Shown piece by piece: positions 1 through 5,488 of a stretch of DNA of 7,587 nt. The DNA is from CAZDBA01 sp964503615 (lineage in GTDB: Bacteria > Planctomycetota > Planctomycetia > Pirellulales > Pirellulaceae). Under the pieces are notes generated by a model, which saw nothing but the letters and a program-made list of their open reading frames with translations, was not told where the DNA came from and did not search any database. The DNA lies in contig CAZDBA010000200.1 in the NCBI GenBank assembly GCA_964503615.1, positions 1 to 7,587 on the forward strand. Reading direction: 5' to 3'. The position numbers were made by a program, and so were the translations under genes. Each line of letters begins with the position of its first letter. Within the stretch, counting starts at the first letter, position 1.

Positions 1-331
1 TTCTGTGCAAAAGGTACGCCATAAAAAGAACGAATGCTCCGAAAACCAATTCATAATCCACACATCAGTTCAACTGGGGGTGAATTTGTAGGGGTTTATG
101 GCCCTCTAAACGTCACAACTTGATTTTCAGGAACTCAGCGAATTCGAAGAACAGCCAAAGCTTGCCCAGCCACTTGTGTTGAAACAATGAGTCAATCAAT
201 CCCAAATGTAGCTTTTATGCATCAACAAGCGGTCCTACAGCGCGGAGAGGGAATCGTAAACGCCAAGGGGCATGCCGTCCGATTAAAGAACTTCTGCTCA
301 ATAAACTTTTAACACACCTTAGGGATCTACG
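1..331. other. Leading intergenic region, no convincing gene
   Basis: No recognisable protein or RNA gene is seen here. A 41-codon plus-strand frame (187-312) and a minus-strand frame (215-451) are open, but neither has an SD or family-like protein features. The final stretch contains AGGGA at 321-325, six bases before the ATG at 332, which is a usable though modest ribosome binding site for the following gene. I looked for a cyclic-di-GMP riboswitch because that gene resembles a c-di-GMP-binding domain, and saw none of the conserved riboswitch core. Confidence 0.5.
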
Positions 332-814
332 ATGAGCCTCAAGTTTGGACTGTACCTCGTTGAACAAGGGATCATTACCTGCGACCAATTTTGCGGGTTG
401 GTCAAAATCCAACAGGAATCCAAGAGTTCGATCGGAACCATTGCGATTCAAAAGAACATTATGACGATTCGTCAGGTCGCTAATGTTTTAGAGGAGTTAG
501 AAGGGAACAAGTCGCAAGACTTTATCGAAGTTGCCCAAGAGATGGGCTTGATTGATCACGCTGCTTCGATTCGTCTCCAACAGCTTGACCAACTCAGCCG
601 GCCCAAGCTTCGACAAATCATGGTAGACGTTGGATTGATGAATCAGCGACAAGTCGGGATGCTGTTTGAGCACCATGAGCGAGTGCAAAAGCGTTTGAAC
701 AAGAAAACTCAGATCGAGAAATCTCCAGCTGGTAAAGCTCCAGTCGCTCCTCGTCAGCCAAAGTTCCAACAACGTCCGGTAAAAGTGACCGAGCATTACA
801 CCAGCAACTTTTAG
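332..814 (+). CDS. Small MshEN-like (GspE N-terminal-like) repeat protein
   Basis: This is a 160-residue cytoplasmic protein with no signal peptide or membrane segment. Residues 4-27 fit the MshEN half-motif (LG-x2-L-x3-G-x6-L-x3-L-x2-Q) at every spacing: F5 G6, L9, G13, F20, V24, Q27. After the expected five-residue linker a second, degenerate half-motif follows at 33-56 (I34 G35, A38, N42, V49, L53). Two more helical units follow at about 62-85 and 92-115. The turn residues G13, N42, G72 and G101 are 29, 30 and 29 residues apart, so the protein is four tandem units, or two MshEN-like domains. The tail (about 120-160) is Lys/Pro/Gln-rich and probably disordered. MshEN domains of type II secretion and pilus ATPases bind cyclic-di-GMP, but the Arg of the RLG motif is Lys4 and Ser33 here, so binding is uncertain. 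There is no ATPase domain. Start: only the ATG at 332 precedes the first repeat, with AGGGA six bases upstream. The gene stands alone and converges on rpsU. Fold assignment is fairly sure; function is unknown. Confidence 0.85.
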   Translation: MSLKFGLYLVEQGIITCDQFCGLVKIQQESKSSIGTIAIQKNIMTIRQVANVLEELEGNKSQDFIEVAQEMGLIDHAASIRLQQLDQLSRPKLRQIMVDVGLMNQRQVGMLFEHHERVQKRLNKKTQIEKSPAGKAPVAPRQPKFQQRPVKVTEHYTSNF

Positions 815-850
815 TGGTTGGCCAAGATTTAAAATTGGCTAAACGACAGT

Positions 851-875
851 AGCCGGAGTCACCAGACTTCGGTTT
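851..875 (+). terminator. Possible 3'-end hairpin after the MshEN-like gene
   Basis: CCGGAGTC (853-860) pairs with GACTTCGG (865-872) around an ACCA loop, and A851/G852 can extend the stem to T874/T873. Positions 856 and 869 form a G-U pair on the plus strand but an A-C mismatch on the minus strand, so the structure suits the plus-strand transcript. It begins 37 bases after the stop codon. Only three T follow the core stem and two of them may pair, so it is a poor classical terminator. It may be a 3'-end stabilising hairpin instead. Confidence 0.3.
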
Positions 876-936
876 CGCGACTGGCTTGAATTCTGGCGAA
901 TCCAGTTACGCAAAATTTAAAGCAGACAGCCAAATC

Positions 937-970
937 AAAAAAAGCCCAGCCGAATCCGGCTGGGCTTTTG
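937..970. terminator. Bidirectional Rho-independent terminator
   Basis: A perfect 13-base inverted repeat lies at 940-952 and 957-969 around an AATC loop. The GC-rich core is GCCCAGCCG and the arms end in A and T runs, so each strand has a stem followed by U. On the minus strand seven U follow the core, which is ideal for ending rpsU. On the plus strand four U follow, then GUGUUU, which is adequate for ending the MshEN-like gene. It lies between two convergent genes, 122 bases past one stop and 54 past the other. Confidence 0.88.
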
Positions 971-1024
971 TGTTTCAATAATTGCAATCTGTATCACGAC
1001 CAAATCGCGTCGTGTAAATTCGTT

Positions 1025-1222
1025 TTATCGCTTGGCCAACATTCGTGCCCGCTTGTTTCGTCGTTCGGCTCGGAGGCGAGCTCGTCGCTTGGTTTCACTT
1101 GGCTTCTCGTAGTATTCACGGCGCCGCATCTCTTTTTTAATGCCACTACGTTCAACCAATTTTCTGAATCGTCTAACCGCTTCTTGAATTGATTCTTTTT
1201 CTCTAACCAACAGCTTTACCAT
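1025..1222 (-). CDS. rpsU: 30S ribosomal protein bS21
   Basis: This encodes a 65-residue, very basic protein of the small ribosomal subunit. bS21 sits near the anti-SD end of 16S rRNA and helps mRNA engagement during initiation. The family core is plain to see: VREKESIQEAVRRFRKLVE (residues 6-24), then GIKKEMRRREYYEKPSETKRR (27-47, given in outline: G27, the R33 R34 R35 run, Y37, Y38, E39, K40, P41), then an Arg/Lys-rich helix to the end. The length is normal; E. coli S21 has 71 residues. The ATG at 1222 is the only sensible start, with GGAGG (1231-1227) four bases upstream. The gene is not part of an obvious operon. It ends at the shared terminator 937-970 and has an unusually long upstream region with hairpins and a possible leader ORF, which hints at post-transcriptional control. 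Identification is secure. Confidence 0.97.
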   Translation of the reverse strand: MVKLLVREKESIQEAVRRFRKLVERSGIKKEMRRREYYEKPSETKRRARLRAERRNKRARMLAKR

Positions 1223-1251
1223 TGTTCCTCCAAGTACTTTCCGAATTTCAA
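1216..1251 (-). CDS. Possible 11-codon leader peptide overlapping the rpsU start
   Basis: On the minus strand an AAAGGAG box (1264-1258) is followed after six bases by TTG (1251-1249). This opens a frame reading MKFGKYLEEQW, with TAA at 1218-1216. The stop lies inside rpsU codons 2-3, so the two frames overlap by seven bases, and the rpsU SD (1231-1227) lies within the leader's Leu-Glu-Glu codons. This is the geometry of translational coupling, or of a leader whose translation competes with rpsU initiation. The SD quality and spacing are better than for most genes here. Against it, the start is TTG, the frame is very short, and the upstream AAAGGAG could simply be a standby ribosome site. It is unproven. 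Confidence 0.3.
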   Translation of the reverse strand: MKFGKYLEEQW

Positions 1252-1298
1252 AATCAGCTCCTTTCTAAACGTTGCCAAAGGAACCGCAACGAATGCGG
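1227..1298 (-). promoter_or_regulatory. rpsU 5' leader: two SD boxes and two alternative hairpins
   Basis: Two SD-like boxes precede rpsU: AAAGGAG at 1264-1258 and GGAGG at 1231-1227. Upstream of them two five-base-pair hairpins can form in the minus-strand transcript. Hairpin A pairs 1298-1294 with 1288-1284 around TTCGT. Hairpin B pairs 1290-1286 with 1275-1271. They share bases 1286-1288 and so exclude each other, the layout of a small RNA switch or attenuator, although five-base stems are weak evidence. No confident promoter could be read; planctomycete promoter consensus is poorly known to me. Confidence 0.35.
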
Positions 1299-1307
1299 CG
1301 CATCGAC

Positions 1308-1365
1308 ATAAAAATGGGAGTCCGAACCCAAATTGAACTTCATTCAATGCAGTTCGAACGCTCCC
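1308..1365 (-). terminator. Long hairpin with T-tract, terminator-like, in the rpsU upstream region
   Basis: In minus-strand RNA three stacked helices form. GGGAG (1365-1361) pairs with CTCCC (1320-1316). After a two-base bulge, TTCGAAC (1358-1352) pairs with GTTCGGA (1327-1321, one G-U). After an internal loop, ATTGAA (1348-1343) pairs with TTCAAT (1337-1332) around TGAAG. ATTTTTAT follows at once (1315-1308). The pairing at 1357/1322 is G-U on the minus strand but A-C on the plus strand, so the minus strand is favoured. It could end a small RNA transcribed from about 1510, or act as an attenuator in a long rpsU leader. It lies about 86 bases upstream of the rpsU start. Confidence 0.4.
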
Positions 1366-1368
1366 GAT

Positions 1369-1512
1369 AGCGAGACATTACTCGAATCGCGTACCGATGC
1401 CACGAATCTCCAAAATGGAGAATCCCCGATTGTAATGGGAATCGACCGCGAATGTCCATAGGCTTTGCCTAAATGATCGTAGTTTCGCGATTCAAATCGG
1501 AATCGGCTCGCT
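1369..1512 (-). ncRNA. Candidate structured RNA upstream of rpsU (speculative)
   Basis: Nested inverted repeats are visible. An outer stem pairs 1369-1374 with 1507-1512 (AGCGAG/CTCGCT), and an inner stem pairs 1384-1391 with 1486-1493 (GAATCGCG/CGCGATTC). Inside these are hairpins at 1407-1421 (TCTCCA-AAA-TGGAGA), about 1427-1444 (CGATT/AATCG) and 1459-1471 (TAGGC-TTT-GCCTA). Together they could form a multi-branched RNA ending at the terminator-like hairpin 1308-1365, about 200 nt in all. I cannot match it to 6S, SRP, RNase P or any riboswitch I know. Six- to eight-base repeats are expected by chance at this length, so only conservation would make this convincing. The strand is inferred from the neighbouring hairpin. 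Confidence 0.2.
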
Positions 1513-1619
1513 AACCCTTACAACTTGCCCAACTCCCAATTTCGGCAATCAGAAAATCTCCCACTGGTGAACCGGATCACTGCCGATGAAGGCCAATGTA
1601 GTTCAAGATAGGCAGGCGG

Positions 1620-1823
1620 ATGCAAACGATTTCAAAACAGGCGATCGAAGAGCAATTTGAGCAAATTGCTACGCTTTTAGACGAACAAGAGGCTGTAATC
1701 GTACGGCTGGACGAGCTCAACGACTCGATCGAGTCGTTAATCGAAGAGCTGGCAGAGGAGAGAAAAGCGAAGCAAGATGCTGCTTCGGGTGAAATCAACT
1801 CCTCAAATCAACGCGCCGCTTAG
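1620..1823 (+). CDS. Small acidic coiled-coil protein, function unknown
   Basis: This 67-residue protein is rich in Glu, Asp, Leu and Ile, with no signal peptide or membrane segment. Residues 9-44 form a clean heptad pattern: position a is F13, L20, I27, N34, I41 and position d is I9, I16, Q23, L30, I37, L44. An Asn at a central a position is typical of parallel two-stranded coiled coils. The tail (about 50-67) is Ala/Ser/Asn-rich and probably flexible. ATG 1620 is the only Met, and an in-frame TAG lies at 1599-1601. No good SD is present, only AGGCGG directly against the start. The opposite strand also has an open frame (1577-1798), but it is a low-complexity Ser-rich shadow. I do not recognise the family. 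It has the size of SlyX-type small coiled coils, but no SlyX signature is visible. The gene is divergent from rpsU and converges on the UbiB-like gene 63 bases downstream. Confidence 0.6.
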   Translation: MQTISKQAIEEQFEQIATLLDEQEAVIVRLDELNDSIESLIEELAEERKAKQDAASGEINSSNQRAA

Positions 1824-1886
1824 AATCGTTTTCTCTTAACCTTTGCAAGCTAGGGTCTGAACGGCCAATCAGGGTCAATCTTGTCC

Positions 1887-3578
1887 TCAAGCTTTGCCTT
1901 CTTCCAGGTTCCCTGATTTACGAATCGCCCACAACAGCCTTAACCCCATCAGAAGGCTGACGATGATTCCAGTCAGCCCCAGCAGTGAAACGCCCCCCGT
2001 TCCATCGTCTTTGGAAAAAATGATTGGCGAGACTTTCGAGCTCAGCATCCATGACGACCCCAAAAACATCGCACTGACCATCAGGCCGACCACTAATCGG
2101 TTGACCGAGGGGCCCAGCCGTCTGTGATCCAAGTGGACGTCAAATCGGCCAGATTGAATTTGGTCCAGAATATTGGAGATCTTGGTCGGCATCGACTCGA
2201 CCATTCGCTCTGTCTGCAGCATAAAGCGGCGCATCTTTTTGGCTTGGCGTACTGGTGAAAGTCGCTTGAGCATCATCCTGCGCTGAAACGGGCGCATTAC
2301 GCTCATCAAGCTAAAATCCGGATTCAGCAAACGTCCAGTTCCTTCAAGCGAAACCAGCACCTTGATCAACACAGAAGCCTCACTGGGCAAAGTAATCCGA
2401 AACCGGCGCACGATCTCCATGAAATCGTTTAACGCACCGCTCATGTCGAATTCGTTCAGCTCCAATGTGGAATAGTGGCCAACAAAATCTGCCACGTCGC
2501 TTGAAAAGCGGGATTGATCCAGATCGTGCGGGCAATTTCCTACCCTCTGAATAAGCGTTGTTAAAAAAGGAACGTCACGAGTAACGATACACGCCAGCAT
2601 GCTCTCAATGTCCTCCCGAAGAGACTCACTGATTCGACTGACTTGGCCAAAATCCAACAGCCCCAACTCACCATCCGTCGTCAATACGATATTCCCTGGG
2701 TGAGGATCCGAATGGTAAAAACCCTCCTCAAATATCATTCGCAAAAAGATGTTTGCGCCCGTTCTAGCCAACGCTGCACAGTCAACATCAGGCAGCTTTG
2801 TCGAGCAGATGTCTTTCAATTCGATGCACTCCAACGCTTCCATCGTCAGCATCTTTGAAGAGCAAAGTCGCGGAATCGGCTCTGGAATCACCACCTTTTT
2901 CTCACGCCGAAACATTGAACGGAATTGGACCAGGTTTCTCTGTTCACGTTCGAGGTCCAACTCCCGTTTCATCATGCGCGACATTTCGGCGACGATCTGC
3001 GGTGGTTGGTAGTTTTTAAAATCTTCGATCCGATTGGCCAACTGAGCAAAGCCCGCAAGGATATCCAAGTCGGTTTCCACCACACGGTCGATCCCTTTGC
3101 GGCGAACTTTGACCACCACGTCCCGCCCGTCAAACAGCTTGGCTCGGTGGACTTGTCCAATCGATGCGGAAGCGATCGGCTCTTCCTCGAACGAAAGGTA
3201 CAAGTCTTCCAGCGGTTGTCCTTGTTCCGATTCGATCGTCGCTTTAATGTCTTCAAAAGAGTCGGTTTGATTTCCGGACTGCAACTTTTCCAGTTCTTTG
3301 GCAAGAGCCGGACCAGCGATGTCCGGCCGTGTGCTGAGCAGTTGGCCGAACTTGATAAACGTGGGACCCAACTCCGAAAGCGCCAGGCGAATTCGCGTTT
3401 CGGTCGTTTGCTTGCCCGAGTCGACTTTGTCCCCTTCGGACAGGTGGTCTTTGAAAAGCTCATAGTTGAAGCGGCTCAACCAACTCGCCAAACGATACTT
3501 GCTAAGCACCGAAATGATTTCGGTCCAACGTCGAACGTTACGATATAACTGCGGAATGGAAGGGAAAGTTCGCTTCAT
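1887..3578 (-). CDS. UbiB/AarF/ABC1 family atypical kinase
   Basis: This 563-residue protein-kinase-like ATPase belongs to the membrane-attached family that supports isoprenoid quinone biosynthesis (UbiB, COQ8/ADCK). Family hallmarks, numbered from ATG 3578: the KFGQ motif at 76-79, the Ala-rich nucleotide loop ASASIGQVH at 136-144, the lysine of VVVKV (K157), ELD at 206-208, the catalytic loop HSDPHPGN at 289-296 (D291, N296) and DFG at 309-311. Two hydrophobic segments near the C-terminus (about 495-513 and 530-552), followed by a charged tail, look like the usual membrane anchor. Length is normal; E. coli UbiB has 546 residues. The frame can extend to a TTG at 3662, adding 28 residues, but the family fold begins at about residue 10 of the shorter form, so I prefer the ATG. 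Neither start has an SD. All catalytic residues are intact. Planctomycetes usually use menaquinone, so a strict ubiquinone role is not implied. The upstream flank runs into the assembly gap. Confidence 0.95.
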   Translation of the reverse strand: MKRTFPSIPQLYRNVRRWTEIISVLSKYRLASWLSRFNYELFKDHLSEGDKVDSGKQTTETRIRLALSELGPTFIKFGQLLSTRPDIAGPALAKELEKLQSGNQTDSFEDIKATIESEQGQPLEDLYLSFEEEPIASASIGQVHRAKLFDGRDVVVKVRRKGIDRVVETDLDILAGFAQLANRIEDFKNYQPPQIVAEMSRMMKRELDLEREQRNLVQFRSMFRREKKVVIPEPIPRLCSSKMLTMEALECIELKDICSTKLPDVDCAALARTGANIFLRMIFEEGFYHSDPHPGNIVLTTDGELGLLDFGQVSRISESLREDIESMLACIVTRDVPFLTTLIQRVGNCPHDLDQSRFSSDVADFVGHYSTLELNEFDMSGALNDFMEIVRRFRITLPSEASVLIKVLVSLEGTGRLLNPDFSLMSVMRPFQRRMMLKRLSPVRQAKKMRRFMLQTERMVESMPTKISNILDQIQSGRFDVHLDHRRLGPSVNRLVVGLMVSAMFLGSSWMLSSKVSPIIFSKDDGTGGVSLLGLTGIIVSLLMGLRLLWAIRKSGNLEEGKA

Positions 3579-3692
3579 TGCCAGTTTCGTGTAAAACGTA
3601 AAAAGAAACACTCTGCGAAACGGCTCGCCATTTACCAGCCGAATTCCCGAGGCGTTCCACAAATATTGTTGCTAAAATGTTTGGCTAAGCCG

Positions 3693-3792
3693 NNNNNNNN
3701 NNNNNNNNNNNNNNNNNNNNNNNNNNNNNNNNNNNNNNNNNNNNNNNNNNNNNNNNNNNNNNNNNNNNNNNNNNNNNNNNNNNNNNNNNNNN
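3693..3792. other. Assembly gap (100 N)
   Basis: Exactly 100 undetermined bases, the conventional size for a gap of unknown length. The real distance between the UbiB-like and PQQ-like genes is unknown, as is whether another gene lies between them. The promoters of these two divergent genes may fall in it. Confidence 0.97.
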
Positions 3793-3826
3793 TATAACCA
3801 ATCTAACCCTTTCTCAAGGCAACAAC

Positions 3827-5134
3827 ATGTTCTTTGCACGTCGAATTCTTACAGAAGTGGTAATGGTTTTAGCGCTTTTGACCTTTCTGTCTGACTTAAC
3901 CGTCGCTCAGAACTGGCCTCAATGGCGTGGAGCCAACCTCGATAACATCAGCGAGTCAACGAATCTCCCTGTCGAATTCAACAAGAAGAAAAACTTGCTC
4001 TGGAAAGCTGCCTTGCCTGGTCCAGCCGGTGCCACGCCAGTCGTCTGGGAAGACCACTTGTTTCTGACCACTCCCAATCTGAAAACAAAAGAGCTGGAAC
4101 TGCACTGTTTTAACGCCGCAACGGGCCAGTTGAATTGGAGCAGAGTCCTGAAAGGAGAGAACGCTGATTTCCGTGACGGAGCAAGTGCGGCAAGTCCTTC
4201 GCCTTCGACCGATGGCAATTTCGTTTGGGCCAATACAGGAGCCGGGTTTATCGAGTGCTTTACAATGGAAGGCAAGCCGGTTTGGGTAGTCGACCTGCAA
4301 AAGAAATACGGTCGATTCAACATTATGTTCGGAATGTCTTCGACCCCGATCATTCACGAAGGCAACGTTTACTTGCAATTGATTCACGGCAAGAGGGGCA
4401 AAGCGCCCAGTCGCGGGCATGTTGTCGCGCTCAACGGTGAAACCGGCGAAGAACTTTGGCACCACATTCGCAAGACGGATGGCGTCCAGGAGAACGTGCA
4501 TTCCTATGCCTCTCCCATCATCATTCATGACGAAGACAACGAGTGCCTGGTGACACATGGCGCTGACTACGTAATCGGGCATTCGTTTGAGGACGGGAGT
4601 GAGCTATGGCGGTGCGGTGGGCTAAACCCCCAAGGCCCGGCGTACGTGAACACGCTTAGGTTCGTGGCTTCACCCACATTCGCCGATGGTATGTTGGTTG
4701 TACCGAGCGCCAAAAAGAACGGAGTGATCGCGCTCAAACCAAGTTTGTCAGGAGACGTCACAGGCGACGCCGAAGCAAAGTTTTGGACTTTGGCAAAAGG
4801 CACGCCTGACGTTGCCAGCCCGTTAATCCACGACGGATACGTTTATCTTGCCGACGTAAGTGGAATCATGAATATCCACAATGCGGAGACGGGCGAAAAA
4901 GTTTTCCGCGATAGAATGTTTGCCGACCGTCATCGCAGCACGCCGGTATTCGCCGACGGGCGGATCTATATCACAGGTCGCAAAGGGACGGTGATTGTCT
5001 TGGAACCCGGCGACTCCGGCAAAGTCCTCGCCGAAAACGAACTGGGCGAAGAGATCACCGCATCACCAACAATCGCTGGCAACAAAATCTACATTCGAAC
5101 TTGGGAAAACCTGTACTGCTTCTCCTCTGAGTAG
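3827..5134 (+). CDS. Secreted PQQ-like beta-propeller repeat protein
   Basis: This 435-residue exported protein has a signal peptide at 1-27: Arg5-Arg6, a hydrophobic core at about 11-21, and probable cleavage at TVA-Q28. The mature protein opens with NWPQWRG, a signature very common in planctomycete PQQ-like proteins. Eight repeats of the propeller strand motif ([AST][ST]P, then hydrophobic residues, an xG turn and a beta strand) start near residues 69, 122, 172, 228, 281, 330, 371 and 412, implying an eight-bladed propeller. It resembles the BamB/YfgL and quinoprotein dehydrogenase scaffold. I see no residues that establish bound PQQ or dehydrogenase activity, so an enzymatic role should not be assumed; a binding or scaffolding role in the periplasm or at the surface is equally likely. 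The start is supported by AAGG (3816-3819), seven bases upstream of ATG 3827. It is a whole gene, not truncated by the gap. The following gene, typA, is 354 bases away and probably transcribed separately. Confidence 0.93.
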   Translation: MFFARRILTEVVMVLALLTFLSDLTVAQNWPQWRGANLDNISESTNLPVEFNKKKNLLWKAALPGPAGATPVVWEDHLFLTTPNLKTKELELHCFNAATGQLNWSRVLKGENADFRDGASAASPSPSTDGNFVWANTGAGFIECFTMEGKPVWVVDLQKKYGRFNIMFGMSSTPIIHEGNVYLQLIHGKRGKAPSRGHVVALNGETGEELWHHIRKTDGVQENVHSYASPIIIHDEDNECLVTHGADYVIGHSFEDGSELWRCGGLNPQGPAYVNTLRFVASPTFADGMLVVPSAKKNGVIALKPSLSGDVTGDAEAKFWTLAKGTPDVASPLIHDGYVYLADVSGIMNIHNAETGEKVFRDRMFADRHRSTPVFADGRIYITGRKGTVIVLEPGDSGKVLAENELGEEITASPTIAGNKIYIRTWENLYCFSSE

Positions 5135-5143
5135 GCATCGTTA

Positions 5144-5340
5144 GTCCTGAGACGTCCTGAAGGGACAGACCAAGAATGTCGCCCCATTCGGGCTGAGGTA
5201 GGTCTGTTTCATGTGACCAGCTGATGCCGATGGCTAGGCGCTTTCGCTCCTTCGGAGCTATTTGCTGCTTAAGTCCCAAAGGCAACATAGCCTTTAGCCG
5301 AATTACCAACCCCTCGCCCCGGCCTTAAAGGACCGGTTTC
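5144..5340. repeat. Hairpin-rich intergenic block between the PQQ-like gene and typA
   Basis: The 354-base spacer has no convincing gene but several inverted repeats. GTCCTGA occurs twice (5144-5150, 5154-5160). ACAGACC (5165-5171) pairs with GGTCTGT (5201-5207), enclosing GCCC-CATTC-GGGC (5181-5193). GCTCC-TTC-GGAGC lies at 5246-5258 and AAAGGC-AACATA-GCCTTT at 5278-5295. Around 5322-5340, CCGG flanks CCTTAAAGG. The style resembles dispersed REP-like or decayed mobile repeats. The first hairpin, followed by TTTC, may also help end the PQQ-like transcript. From 5341 to 5488 I see no clear feature, promoter or SD. Confidence 0.4.
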
Positions 5341-5488
5341 TCCCGTTTCCAGTCGAGGCCTGCAACGGCTTGGCCGAATGCCAGCAGCCCTTGTCTCTGC
5401 ATTGCGAACCTCTGGCTTGGATTAGCTATTTACACAACTATGGCAATTCGCTCGACTACGCCCTCCCCAACTTCTTCGAAGACCGAAA

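Noticed and set aside
187..312. 41-codon plus-strand frame ending 19 bases before the MshEN-like gene
   Set aside because: No SD, no recognisable composition or motif, and a frame of this length is common by chance. It may deserve a conservation check but cannot be called.
1..331. c-di-GMP riboswitch upstream of the MshEN-like gene
   Set aside because: The conserved GEMM core and paired tetraloop/receptor elements are not visible.
215..451. 78-codon minus-strand frame
   Set aside because: It overlaps the start of the well-supported gene at 332 in antisense and has no SD or motif.
968..1192. 74-codon plus-strand frame
   Set aside because: It is antisense to rpsU, begins in the terminator, and has a Phe/Ser-rich composition typical of the complement of a basic gene.
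1219..1251. Likeness of MKFGKYL to the start of eukaryotic SPX domains
   Set aside because: Seven residues in an 11-codon frame of a bacterium. None of the remaining SPX helices are present.
1318..1504. Cluster of GANTC (CcrM/HinfI-type) sites
   Set aside because: GATTC/GAATC is also dense in nearby coding sequence (for example 445, 466 and 568), so the cluster reflects local word preference.
1486..1506. TTCAAAT resembling a tRNA T-loop
   Set aside because: The flanking five-base arms do not pair and no acceptor or anticodon arm fits around it.
1577..1798. 73-codon minus-strand frame
   Set aside because: Low-complexity Ser-rich complement of the coiled-coil gene. The plus-strand heptads are far more protein-like.
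3579..3662. 28-residue N-terminal extension of the UbiB-like protein from TTG 3662
   Set aside because: No SD, a weak start codon, and no family similarity in the added residues. ATG 3578 places the start just ahead of the conserved fold.
5055..5309. 84-codon minus-strand frame
   Set aside because: It overlaps the end of the PQQ-like gene and runs through hairpin repeats. It is probably repeat-derived.
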